Assembly (NCBI GenBank): GCA_002371625.1
Contig: DFFV01000109.1
Span: 1-10,565, forward strand
DNA: 10,565 nucleotides
Reading direction: 5' to 3'
Source: Ruminococcus sp. UBA3767
GTDB lineage: Bacteria > Bacillota > Clostridia > Oscillospirales > Ruminococcaceae
Below are positions 1 to 6,850 of the stretch, one piece after another. Position 1 is the first letter of the stretch; each line of letters starts with the position of its first letter. The notes beneath the pieces are model-generated. The model did no database searches. It saw nothing but the letters and a program-made list of their open reading frames with translations, and had not been told where the DNA came from. The position numbers were made by a program, and so were the translations under genes.

Positions 1-743
1 CCTGCACCGATACCGATAGCCTGTCCGTTCTTTACATAGCAAACTGAATTTGACTGTGTGTATTTAAGGGTGATGAGCGAGATAACAAGGTCTGTCTTTT
101 TGTCATCGGGGATATCCTTGTTGTCGGTAACGATATTAGTGAGCATATCGTTGTCTATTTTCAGCTCATTTCTGCCCTGCTCGAAAGTGATGCCGTAGAC
201 CTGCTTTCTCTCAACGGGAGCAGGAACATAACTGGCATCTATCTGAATAACGTTGTAGGTGCCTTTTCTCTTTGATTTTAGTATCTCAAGAGCCTCAGCT
301 GTGTAGGAAGGAGCGATGATACCATCTGATACCTCACGCTTGATAAGGTTAGCTGTGCAGGCATCGCATTCGTCTGAAAGAGCGATAAAGTCGCCGTAGG
401 AAGACATTCTGTCAGCGCCTCTTGCCTTTGCGTAAGCGCAGGCCATTGGTGTCAGCTCACCGAGGTCATCAACAAAGTATATCTTCTTTTCAGTGTCCGT
501 CAGGGGAGTGCCGATAGCAGCACCTGCAGGAGAAACGTGCTTGAATGATGTAGCAGCGCAGTATCCAGTTGCCTTTTTCAGCTCGCTTACGAGCTGCCAG
601 CCGTTGAAAGCATCAAGCAGGTTGATATAGCCCGGCTTTCCGTTGAGCACCGTGATAGGAAGCTCCTTGCCGTCCTCCATAAAAACTCTTGACGGCTTCT
701 GATTTGGATTGCAGCCGTACTTTAAAAGCATTTCGTTTGCCAT
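1..743 (-). CDS. purH: Stand-alone AICAR transformylase (PurH formyltransferase domain only), C-terminus off the window
   Basis: Phosphoribosylaminoimidazolecarboxamide formyltransferase, which moves a formyl group from 10-formyl-THF to AICAR to give FAICAR, the penultimate step to IMP in the cytosol. About 247 N-terminal residues are visible and the gene runs off the left edge. The protein begins directly with the transformylase-domain signature (LKYGCNPNQKPSR near residues 7-19), so the roughly 190-residue IMP cyclohydrolase domain that precedes it in bifunctional PurH is absent. The catalytic Lys-His pair sits in SFKHVSPAG, the motif that carries the active-site residues in known AICARFTs. 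ATG at 743 is chosen because GGAGG lies 9 nt upstream; the other nearby ATG at 750 is out of frame. The cyclohydrolase step is probably supplied by the PurO-type gene two positions upstream in the operon. Identity is secure; the single-domain form is read directly from the start region. Confidence 0.92.
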   Translation of the reverse strand, partial: MANEMLLKYGCNPNQKPSRVFMEDGKELPITVLNGKPGYINLLDAFNGWQLVSELKKATGYCAATSFKHVSPAGAAIGTPLTDTEKKIYFVDDLGELTPMACAYAKARGADRMSSYGDFIALSDECDACTANLIKREVSDGIIAPSYTAEALEILKSKRKGTYNVIQIDASYVPAPVERKQVYGITFEQGRNELKIDNDMLTNIVTDNKDIPDDKKTDLVISLITLKYTQSNSVCYVKNGQAIGIGA

Positions 744-772
744 TTTTCATTACCTCCGATATATTAAAGTAA

Positions 773-1195
773 TTATTGTTTATTGCGCCTTATAGTAATT
801 TTTCTCGGCTTTTTGCTGTCCTTTTTCCTGTCCGGTTTTATTGCCGGCAAAGCTGTCTGTTCAACGTGAGTGAACTGCCTTGATGAATCAACTATCCCGT
901 GATCCTTTTCAAGCTCCCTGCCGATATAGATATGGACCTCTGTCATAAATCCCTTGTATTCATTTTTCATGCTTCCGTTCACGGTCACTATAACAAGCTC
1001 ATCGCTTCCGGGGATATTGCCGATAAGGTTGAGCTTTGAAGCTATCGGCAGTCTGCCTTTCTGTGCAGCCACCTCAGTGCCGTCTATCAGAAGTCTTATC
1101 CTTCCTTTATAAACAACAAGTATCTCGTGCTCGTTGTAAACGCTGCGCCAAGCCTCGTGGTCGCCCATTTTAAAGGTCTGTATGGTGTTATCCAT
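773..1195 (-). CDS. Uncharacterised 140-residue basic-tailed protein inside the purine operon
   Basis: I do not recognise this protein. It is 140 residues long. The first ~95 residues look like a compact, mostly beta-strand domain (alternating hydrophobics in HEILVVYKGRIRLLIDG, then ELVIVTVNG and EVHIYIG). The last ~22 residues form a Lys/Arg-rich, probably disordered tail (KPDRKKDSKKPRK). No signal peptide or membrane segment is visible. The HE...G...G spacing of the first strands is loosely cupin-like, but I see no metal-binding set and would not call the fold. AAAGGAAG upstream of ATG 1195 is a plausible ribosome binding site. It sits 17 nt after the PurO-type gene and about 30 nt before the AICAR transformylase, the two enzymes of the final IMP steps. 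Co-transcription suggests, but does not prove, a role linked to those steps. The basic tail could bind nucleic acid. Confidence 0.8.
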   Translation of the reverse strand: MDNTIQTFKMGDHEAWRSVYNEHEILVVYKGRIRLLIDGTEVAAQKGRLPIASKLNLIGNIPGSDELVIVTVNGSMKNEYKGFMTEVHIYIGRELEKDHGIVDSSRQFTHVEQTALPAIKPDRKKDSKKPRKITIRRNKQ

Positions 1196-1212
1196 TTTCG
1201 GCTTCCTTTCTG

Positions 1213-1929
1213 TTATTTTGAATACTTGTTTACTACCTTTGTCACAGCCTTGCCTGTCTGGATATCAATGAACCTTACGAACAGCGAAACTTTGTTGTCC
1301 TCGTTCAGTGCGTTCCACAGAGCGTTTGTGAATTCGTCGATATCGTTTGGTATCTCTATCTTCTCAGGCTCGCCCTCAAAGCTCGGCAGCGGATTTCCGT
1401 CGCCCATGTATGTGTGTATAAAGTGGCCGACACCATCGAGCGGATCGGTATATGTGAAGGTAAATCTCTCTGCGCAGTCGGGGTTGCCGTCAGCAGATTT
1501 GATGATGTTCATAGCGTAGTTGTATTTGCCCTCGCCAACGTGCATAATTCCCGAGATACGAGGTGTGTAGTTAGGAGCATCGTCCTCATAAAGTCTTGTG
1601 CGCAGAGCCTGTTCAAATGTCTGCTGCTTATCCATAAGCTCATAGATAGTGTCTGTCTGATCGCCGTTGGTAACGATAGTTTTGTTGCCCAGCACTCTGA
1701 CAGGGGAGTAGATGATAAGGTGCGGATCGGTCAGCTTGCTCGGATCGGCAGCCTCGGTCTTTATCCCGTCCTCGGTCTGCGTGAATACTCTGTTCCTTGA
1801 GTTAACGCTCCTGCCCATGATGAAATAAGCAGTTACAGCATTTTTTCCGTCAGCGCTTTTGCCGATGATTATACCTCTGCCGGGGTAGCTGTTAGCCTTT
1901 AGAGCTTCGTAAATGTCAATAGTCTTCAT
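1213..1929 (-). CDS. purO: IMP cyclohydrolase, PurO type
   Basis: Predicted to close FAICAR to IMP, the last step of purine synthesis. The 238 residues are unrelated to the PurH cyclohydrolase domain but line up with the archaeal PurO family (Pfam IMP_cyclohyd) as I remember it. Matching blocks, in order, are YPGRGIIIGKS near 15-25, GRSVNSRNR near 39-47, a DPHLIIYSPVRV block near 68-79, VTNGDQTDTI near 86-95 and TPRISG further on. The length is slightly above the roughly 200 residues of the archaeal enzymes, with an extra C-terminal part. GGAGG lies 8 nt before ATG 1929, a good ribosome binding site, and the gene begins 15 nt after the GNAT gene. Together with the stand-alone formyltransferase downstream it rebuilds the function of bifunctional PurH from two separate polypeptides. 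Recognition is from motif memory only. Confidence 0.85.
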   Translation of the reverse strand: MKTIDIYEALKANSYPGRGIIIGKSADGKNAVTAYFIMGRSVNSRNRVFTQTEDGIKTEAADPSKLTDPHLIIYSPVRVLGNKTIVTNGDQTDTIYELMDKQQTFEQALRTRLYEDDAPNYTPRISGIMHVGEGKYNYAMNIIKSADGNPDCAERFTFTYTDPLDGVGHFIHTYMGDGNPLPSFEGEPEKIEIPNDIDEFTNALWNALNEDNKVSLFVRFIDIQTGKAVTKVVNKYSK

Positions 1930-1944
1930 GTTCCTTACCTCCGT

Positions 1945-2445
1945 TTATTTAGTAGCTTTCATATTTATGCAGTCCCACTTTTCGCCGCCGAATTCAAAGC
2001 ATTCCTTTTCAATGTCTGTTTCAACAAATCCTGCAGCCTTGTAGCAGCCAAGCGCACTTTCGTTGTTAGCGAAAACGCCGAGCGTTACCGTTCTTGCACC
2101 GAATATCTCAAACGCATACTTCAGTGCCTGCTCCAGCATCTTCTTGCCGAAACCTTTTCCTCTCATCTCGGGGGATATTATTATAAACCCGAGGTGGATG
2201 CTGTTGTTTTCGCAGTCGGCTTTTCTGAAAATAAAGTGTCCGCACACCTTTCCGCTGTCGTCAAGCGCCGTCATGAACCATGCGTTGTCGTCTTTGCAGA
2301 ACTCCTCATAGCGCTCGCACAGCTGCTGTGCAGTCATCGGGTATCTGTACATTCCCGCACACCATTTCATAAAGCCTTTTTCGTCGGTCAGCCAGCTTGC
2401 GATGATCTCGCTGTCCTGCTTTTTGAATGGTCTTAATCTTATCAT
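1945..2445 (-). CDS. GNAT-family N-acetyltransferase
   Basis: A single-domain GNAT acetyltransferase of 166 residues, of the RimJ/RimL-like class that transfers acetyl from acetyl-CoA to an amine. The N-terminus MIRLRPFKKQD is typical of the class. The acetyl-CoA pyrophosphate loop (motif A) is RGKGFG at residues 95-100, preceded by the IHLGFIIISPEMRG strand. The NNESALGCYKAAGF block at 127-140 carries the usual Tyr near the thiol of CoA. The substrate cannot be read from the sequence: it could be a protein N-terminus, an antibiotic or a small amine. The gene begins 13 nt after the purN stop with only a weak ribosome binding site (GAACGGA), which suggests translational coupling to purN. A purine-related substrate would be speculation. 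Confidence 0.88.
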   Translation of the reverse strand: MIRLRPFKKQDSEIIASWLTDEKGFMKWCAGMYRYPMTAQQLCERYEEFCKDDNAWFMTALDDSGKVCGHFIFRKADCENNSIHLGFIIISPEMRGKGFGKKMLEQALKYAFEIFGARTVTLGVFANNESALGCYKAAGFVETDIEKECFEFGGEKWDCINMKATK

Positions 2446-2458
2446 AACTTGTCCGTTC

Positions 2459-3088
2459 TCATTTGCCTGAAACGTAAGCCTTGCCGTCTTTTATAAATAT
2501 CCTGTCCTCGCAGAAAAGCGAAACAGCCTTTGGCAGCAGCTTCCACTCAACGTTTTCCATTATCCTGCGCTGTAATACCTCCGGGGTGTCGTCGTTCTCA
2601 ACATTCACCGTTCCCTGAAGTATTATCGCACCTGCATCAGCCTTTTCGTTCACGAAATGTATCGTAGCACCCGATACCTTGACACCGTATTCAAGCGCTT
2701 TTTCGTGGACTTTCAGCCCGTAGAATCCCTCGCCGCAAAAGCTCGGTATCAGTGCAGGGTGAACATTTATTATCCTGTATGGGTACGCCTTTGTAACGCA
2801 CTCATCAAGAATTATCATAAATCCTGCAAGCACAACAAGGTCAGCCTTTTGCCTGTCAAGCTCAGCAAGTATCGCCTCGCTGTAAGTTTTGTTGTCGCTG
2901 TATTTCTTTCGTGGTATCACCACTGTCGGTATATTCGCCTTTTCAGCCCTTTCAAGCGCATAAGCACCCTCTTTTGAAGAGATTACACAGCTTATTTTTC
3001 CGCCGTTTATCTCACCCCTTGCCTGTGAGTCGATAAGTGCCTGTAAATTTGTTCCGCCGCCCGAAACGAGCACAACTATATTCTTCAT
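2459..3088 (-). CDS. purN: Phosphoribosylglycinamide formyltransferase (GART)
   Basis: Transfers the formyl group of 10-formyl-THF to GAR, giving FGAR, step three of de novo purine synthesis. At 209 residues it matches the family size. The N-terminal phosphate-binding loop is VSGGGTNLQ (8-16). The catalytic triad positions are visible as N108 and H110 in NVHPALIPS and D151 in the NEKADAG stretch. An in-frame ATG lies six codons upstream at 3106, but the stretch after it contains AAGGAAC, a ribosome binding site for the ATG at 3088, and MKNIVVLVSG is the canonical PurN beginning, so 3088 is chosen. It follows purM by 21 nt and is the usual partner of purM in an operon. Confidence 0.95.
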   Translation of the reverse strand: MKNIVVLVSGGGTNLQALIDSQARGEINGGKISCVISSKEGAYALERAEKANIPTVVIPRKKYSDNKTYSEAILAELDRQKADLVVLAGFMIILDECVTKAYPYRIINVHPALIPSFCGEGFYGLKVHEKALEYGVKVSGATIHFVNEKADAGAIILQGTVNVENDDTPEVLQRRIMENVEWKLLPKAVSLFCEDRIFIKDGKAYVSGK

Positions 3089-3109
3089 ATTTTCAGTTCC
3101 TTGCATTTA

Positions 3110-4156
3110 TCATTCGGTAATAACAACGCCGTAGTCTGCCTCGATAAGCTCACCGAGAACATAAGCGTCCTCGCCTGCAGCCTTGATAGCCTCGACAGCC
3201 TTATCGGCATCTGCCTTGTCAACAACAACAGTCATACCAACGCCCATATTGAATGTGTTGAACATATCTCTTTCGGGAATGCTGCCGACCTTTGCGATAA
3301 GATCAAATATCGGCAGTACCTGAACGTCTTTTCTTGATATCTTTGCAGTAAGTCCCTTTGGAAGCGCACGAGGTATATTCTCGTAGAATCCGCCGCCCGT
3401 GATGTGTGAAATGCTCTTTACATTTACCTTTTCGAGCAGGCTCATTATTGCCTTTACATAAATTCTTGTCGGGGTAAGCAGCACCTCACCGAGAGTTTTT
3501 CCGCCAAGCTCATCATAAGTCTTTGCAAGGCTCTGCTCATTCACATCAAAAACCTTTCTTACAAGGCTGAAGCCGTTGGAATGAACACCGCTTGACTTGA
3601 TAGCGATCATAACATCGCCTGCCTTCTGGCTCTCTGGCTTGAGGATCTTGTCCTTATCCACAACTCCTACCGAGAAGCCTGCAAGGTCATATTCCTCATC
3701 GGGCATAAGTCCCGGGTGCTCAGCGGTCTCGCCTCCGATAAGTGCGCAGCCTGCCTGTACGCAGCCCTCTGCCACGCCTGAAACGATCTGAGCGATCTTT
3801 TCGGGGTAGTTCTTTCCGCAGGCTATGTAGTCAAGGAAAAACTGTGGCTTTGCACCGCAGCAGATTATGTCGTTTACGCACATAGCAACGCAGTCGATGC
3901 CGACTGTGTCATGCTTGTCCAGCAGGAAAGCGATCTTTATCTTCGTGCCAACGCCGTCTGTTCCCGAAACGAGAACCGGCTTTTTGATGTTTGTAACATC
4001 AAGCTCAAAAAGTCCGCCAAATCCGCCGATGCCGTCAAGAACGCCCTTTGTGACAGTTCTTGCAACATACTGCTTCATCAGCTCTACTGCCTTGTAGCCT
4101 GCTGTAACGTCAACTCCTGCGTCCTTGTAGCTGTTTGAATAGCTGTTATTGTTCAT
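3110..4156 (-). CDS. purM: Phosphoribosylformylglycinamidine cyclo-ligase (AIR synthetase)
   Basis: Closes FGAM to AIR using ATP, step five of purine synthesis. The 348-residue length is typical. Conserved blocks are [11 protein letters not shown] (10-20), the phosphate/ATP-contact SGTDGVGTK (64-72), MCVNDI (92-97), FFLDY (106-110), [11 protein letters not shown] (141-151), a [11 protein letters not shown] block near the middle and [12 protein letters not shown] in the C-terminal half. No key block is missing. AAAGGATAAG lies upstream of ATG 4156, 37 nt downstream of the purF stop. The fixed purF-purM-purN order is common in Gram-positive pur operons. Confidence 0.97.
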   Translation of the reverse strand: MNNNSYSNSYKDAGVDVTAGYKAVELMKQYVARTVTKGVLDGIGGFGGLFELDVTNIKKPVLVSGTDGVGTKIKIAFLLDKHDTVGIDCVAMCVNDIICCGAKPQFFLDYIACGKNYPEKIAQIVSGVAEGCVQAGCALIGGETAEHPGLMPDEEYDLAGFSVGVVDKDKILKPESQKAGDVMIAIKSSGVHSNGFSLVRKVFDVNEQSLAKTYDELGGKTLGEVLLTPTRIYVKAIMSLLEKVNVKSISHITGGGFYENIPRALPKGLTAKISRKDVQVLPIFDLIAKVGSIPERDMFNTFNMGVGMTVVVDKADADKAVEAIKAAGEDAYVLGELIEADYGVVITE

Positions 4157-4193
4157 TATAACTTATCCTTTCGTTGTATGTTATATTTGGTCA

Positions 4194-5627
4194 TTATTCG
4201 CTGCAATTGTCTTTTCCGTTCCAACAGTATGTGCACAGCTTGCAGCCTTCAAGCTCCACTGCCTTTACAGTGCCTTCAAGCGACTGGAATTCAAGCGATG
4301 TGAGTTCAAGTCTGCGGCATATCTCATCTCTGAGCAGCCTGCCTCTTTCTGTGTTGGAATCGCTGTACTCGCTGATATATTTAACACCCTCAACGCCCTC
4401 GTGCTCGTCGATTATCTGTCTTGCAATAAGCTCAAGCTCGGAATTGCTGCGTGAGAAGTTAAGGTATTTGCAGCCATACATTATCGGCGGGCAGGCAGAA
4501 CGCATGTGAACTTCCTTTGCGCCGTTCTCGTAAAGAAACTCGACCGTTTCTCTCATCTGTGTGCCTCTTACGATGCTGTCATCAACAAACAGCAGCTTTT
4601 TGCCTTTGATAAGGTCGTGAACGGGTATCAGCTTCATCTTTGCGACCTTGTTTCTCATTGACTGGTTGGTCGGCATAAAGCTCCTCGGCCAGGTCGGAGT
4701 GTATTTGATGAACGGTCTTGCAAACGGTATACCGCTTCGGTTGGCATAGCCTATCGCATGAGGAGTACCCGAGTCTGGAACGCCGCAGACATAGTCAACA
4801 TCGGGCAGCCTGCCGTTTTTGATGTCGTTTTCTGCCATTATCATGCCGTTGCGTATTCTCATGACCTCAACGTTCTTACCCTCGTAGGTAGCGTTGGGGT
4901 AACCATAATAAGTCCATAAAAATGTACAGATACTCATTTTATCCGTACCCTCGGCAAGTATCTCATAGCCGTCCTTGTTCAGCTTGAGTATCTCACCTGC
5001 TTTCATCTCGTGGCAGGTCGAATAGCCCAGCTTCATAAAAGCGAAGTCCTCAAACGAGAAACAGAAACCGTCGGATCTTTTTCCTATGATTATCGGCAGC
5101 TTGCCCGCCTTATCTCTTGCGCATATAACCGAATCCTCAAGCATTATGACAAGTGACATTGTACCTTGTATCTTGCTTTGTGCATATCTTATGCCGTCAA
5201 CAAAATTGTCTTTCTGTGCGATCAGCGCACCGATAAGGTCTGCCGAGTTTATCGAGCCGCTGCTCATTGCTTCAAAATTCGCACAGCCGCTTTGAAGAAG
5301 CTCGCCTGCGATAGCATCAGCGTTATGTATAACTCCTATCGAGCATATAGCATAAAGTCCCAGCTTTGAGCGCACCATGATAGGCTGAGGATCGGTATCG
5401 CTGATACAGCCGACGCATACCTTTCCACGCATACTTTCTACATCTTTTTCAAATTTAGTACGAAACGGAGAATTCTCAATGCTGTGTATATTCCTCTGGA
5501 AGCCAAGCTCAGCGGAATAAGATGTCATACCGCCTCGTCTTGTACCCAGATGGGAATGATAATCCGTTCCGAAGAATACGTCCTGAATGCAGTCGTTAGC
5601 TGAAACTGCTCCGAAAAAACCGCCCAT
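4194..5627 (-). CDS. purF: PurF-like amidophosphoribosyltransferase lacking the N-terminal catalytic cysteine
   Basis: Expected to convert PRPP to phosphoribosylamine, the committed purine step. It is 477 residues long, with an N-terminal class II glutaminase-like domain (about 1-230) and a C-terminal phosphoribosyltransferase domain. The PRPP-binding motif LLFVDDSIVRGTQ (345-357) is intact. Cysteines at 234, 379, 462 and 465 match the four [4Fe-4S] ligands of the Bacillus enzyme, with an extra one at 468. The protein begins MGGFFGAVS, so the Cys that is the N-terminal nucleophile of class II glutaminases is replaced by Gly, and a stop codon three codons before ATG 5627 rules out a longer propeptide form. 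The RYAT arginine motif, HNG and SDTE blocks are also altered (CISDTDPQP near 74-82, HNADA at 101-105, INSAD at 126-130). I recall clostridial and Bacteroidetes homologues with the same MGGFFG start. Whether it uses ammonia or glutamine cannot be told. AGGTGA serves as its ribosome binding site. Confidence 0.88.
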   Translation of the reverse strand: MGGFFGAVSANDCIQDVFFGTDYHSHLGTRRGGMTSYSAELGFQRNIHSIENSPFRTKFEKDVESMRGKVCVGCISDTDPQPIMVRSKLGLYAICSIGVIHNADAIAGELLQSGCANFEAMSSGSINSADLIGALIAQKDNFVDGIRYAQSKIQGTMSLVIMLEDSVICARDKAGKLPIIIGKRSDGFCFSFEDFAFMKLGYSTCHEMKAGEILKLNKDGYEILAEGTDKMSICTFLWTYYGYPNATYEGKNVEVMRIRNGMIMAENDIKNGRLPDVDYVCGVPDSGTPHAIGYANRSGIPFARPFIKYTPTWPRSFMPTNQSMRNKVAKMKLIPVHDLIKGKKLLFVDDSIVRGTQMRETVEFLYENGAKEVHMRSACPPIMYGCKYLNFSRSNSELELIARQIIDEHEGVEGVKYISEYSDSNTERGRLLRDEICRRLELTSLEFQSLEGTVKAVELEGCKLCTYCWNGKDNCSE

Positions 5628-5677
5628 AATATATCACCTGAACCCTCTTTGAAATGTATTTGCCGCAGATAACATCA

Positions 5678-6175
5678 TCAGATGTCCTTCAGTGCTTCCT
5701 GAAGAGCAGCGTCCTTAGCCATTACGCCGTCTATCATTGCCTGCTTTTCCTTAGCCAGCTTTGTAGCAAGCACCTCATCGGAAAGTGCAAGTATCTGTAT
5801 CGCAAGGATAGCAGCATTTTTTGCACCGTCAACAGCGACCGTAGCAACAGGGATACCGGATGGCATCATGACCGTTGCCAGCAAAGCGTCCATCCCGTCC
5901 AGTGCGGATGATTTGCAGGGAATGCCGATAACAGGCAGAGTTGTGTGTCCTGCAATAACACCTGCAAGGTGCGCAGCCATTCCCGCAGCGCAGATTATAA
6001 CACCAAATCCGTTCTCTCTTGCATTCTCGGCAAATTCCGCCGCAAGAGCAGGCGTTCTGTGAGCGCTCATAACGTGGCACTCATATTCAACACCGTAGTT
6101 CTTCAGCTCGATAACAGCTTTTTTCACAACAGGGAAATCACTGTCCGAACCCATGATAACTGCAACTTTTTTCAT
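5678..6175 (-). CDS. purE: PurE, N5-carboxyaminoimidazole ribonucleotide mutase / AIR carboxylase
   Basis: Produces CAIR, either from N5-CAIR (class I, working with PurK) or directly from AIR and CO2 (class II). At 165 residues it has the usual length. Motifs are GSDSD (9-13), SAHRTP (37-42), [10 protein letters not shown] (63-72) and [12 protein letters not shown] (104-115). SAHRTP is the class I form. No purK is seen before or after it in this window, so the partner must lie elsewhere or be absent. It is the first gene of the operon: ATG 6175 has GGAGG 9 nt upstream, and that ribosome binding site sits immediately behind the leader terminator. It is separated from purF by 50 nt. Confidence 0.96.
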   Translation of the reverse strand: MKKVAVIMGSDSDFPVVKKAVIELKNYGVEYECHVMSAHRTPALAAEFAENARENGFGVIICAAGMAAHLAGVIAGHTTLPVIGIPCKSSALDGMDALLATVMMPSGIPVATVAVDGAKNAAILAIQILALSDEVLATKLAKEKQAMIDGVMAKDAALQEALKDI

Positions 6176-6191
6176 ATTTTATGACCTCCGT

Positions 6192-6225
6192 AAAACAAAA
6201 AAACTGCAACTGTGGCGTTGCAGTT
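6192..6225 (-). terminator. Intrinsic terminator/attenuator before purE
   Basis: Read on the minus strand, a perfect 9-bp stem (AACTGCAAC pairing with GTTGCAGTT) encloses a 6-nt loop and is followed by a T-run interrupted by one G. The T-run ends only a few bases before the purE ribosome binding site. No promoter fits between them, so pur operon transcripts must read through it. It ends the leader RNA and probably sets pur expression by attenuation. Confidence 0.88.
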
Positions 6226-6415
6226 ATAGAATACTTGTATCAGCGCAGGAGCGTGCAGACATGATTTTATGCGCAAAAGCAAAGCGGTAGGAGCCGTGAC
6301 GGCAGCAACCGCAAGAGGTATATGGAGCTGATGAGCATAAATACGTCATATTGCAAATCCTCCGTGCTTTTTTATGCATACGCACGAGTGACGCACGCAC
6401 ATAGAAATACTACAT
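6226..6415 (-). ncRNA. Structured ~190-nt leader RNA, candidate 6S RNA (ssrS) or riboswitch
   Basis: Non-coding leader between a consensus promoter and the purE terminator. On the minus strand it can form an irregular rod. The ends pair (GTATT with GATAC, GTGCG with TGCGC), then come an open bubble and an interior helix (CGTGCG/TGCACG, TATGC/GCATA, AAAAGC/GCTTTT). A hairpin at 6284-6312 has 5-bp and 4-bp stems separated by a symmetric 4x4 loop. A closing stem, central bubble and long interior helix of this total length match the layout of 6S RNA, and the CTCCTGCGC strand on the 3' side resembles the conserved CCTGCG of known 6S RNAs. I recall 6S RNA genes next to purine genes in some clostridia but cannot verify this. 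It does not match the purine riboswitch. The alternative is a purine-related riboswitch not recognised here. Confidence 0.5.
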
Positions 6416-6419
6416 AATA

Positions 6420-6448
6420 ATTGTACTATATTTGCTGACAAATTTCAA
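6420..6448 (-). promoter_or_regulatory. Sigma-A promoter for the leader RNA and pur operon
   Basis: On the minus strand TTGAAA (6448-6443), a 17-bp spacer and TACAAT (6425-6420) form a near-consensus housekeeping promoter, with transcription expected to start at about 6413-6415. Confidence 0.8.
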
Positions 6449-6455
6449 CACCCGT

Positions 6456-6472
6456 GCATATAAAATTTATGC
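6456..6472. promoter_or_regulatory. Imperfect 17-bp palindrome upstream of the pur promoter
   Basis: GCATA and TATGC flank an AT-rich 7-bp centre, ending about 8 bp upstream of the pur -35 box. The position suits a regulator-binding site, but AT-rich palindromes also arise by chance and no known operator consensus is matched. Confidence 0.3.
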
Positions 6473-6529
6473 AGATTTCTTTTGCAATAATTGTGAATTT
6501 TCACCACGCTGCTAACATAAGCCGCAGGT

Positions 6530-6754
6530 TCACATAAAGCTGTCTGCGCTGTAACTGCCGCTGCAAGCCATATTATCCACCAGCTGCTGCATCTCCTGCG
6601 GCGAATTTGTCCTGCTGCTGTCGTTTATCAGCTGCTTTTTCTGAGTAGGGGAGAGCCTTGCGAAAACATCGTAGGCAAGCGTGTTCTGTGCCATCGCCAT
6701 TGAAAGTCCCAGCGGAATGTCCTGCGATGAGTAAACGGGTCTTATCTTTTTCAT
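6530..6754 (-). CDS. Small 74-residue protein of unknown function
   Basis: A short soluble protein without signal peptide or membrane segment. It opens with MKKIRPVYSSQDIPLGLSMAMAQN and continues with a helical part containing FARLSPTQKKQLINDS and SPQEMQQLVDNM. The pattern IPLG-S/G-MAxAQN, then LSxxxKxxxI, then S-x-x-EMxxLV is one I recall from small conserved clostridial hypothetical proteins; no function is known to me. The start at 6754 is chosen because AAAGGAG lies 8 nt upstream, while an in-frame ATG at 6859 has no such site and would add a low-complexity extension. It lies between the divergent ksgA promoter and the pur leader and shows no clear terminator. Its own promoter is weak or unclear; an AATAAT sequence in the 100 nt upstream is the only candidate. 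Confidence 0.75.
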   Translation of the reverse strand: MKKIRPVYSSQDIPLGLSMAMAQNTLAYDVFARLSPTQKKQLINDSSRTNSPQEMQQLVDNMACSGSYSADSFM

Positions 6755-6850
6755 ATTATCCACTCCTTTTATCGTTTCACGGAAAGCGTTGCTTCCGCAA
6801 TCGTTATTATTCCCCGGATCCGCTGCCTGATACAGCAGCTTGCAAAAAAG

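Noticed and set aside
3089..3106. purN start six codons upstream at ATG 3106
   Set aside because: The purN ribosome binding site lies inside this stretch, and PurN proteins begin at the MKNIVVL-like position.
6328..6335. Hammerhead ribozyme core CTGATGAG on the plus strand
   Set aside because: No GAAA follows a stem II, and no matching stem III with a cleavage site is present.
6345..6377. ykkC/PRPP-type riboswitch suggested by a CACGGAGGA string on the minus strand
   Set aside because: Only this short string matches. The conserved 5' part of the aptamer is missing, and the string lies too near the transcript start.
6226..6415. Guanine/adenine riboswitch in the purE leader
   Set aside because: None of the conserved joining-region elements of the purine aptamer (such as the TCTACC loop strand) can be found on the minus strand.
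6492..6505. Terminator of the 74-residue gene at the GTGAA/TTCAC repeat
   Set aside because: The loop would be too small or the stem only 4 bp, and no T-run follows on the minus strand.
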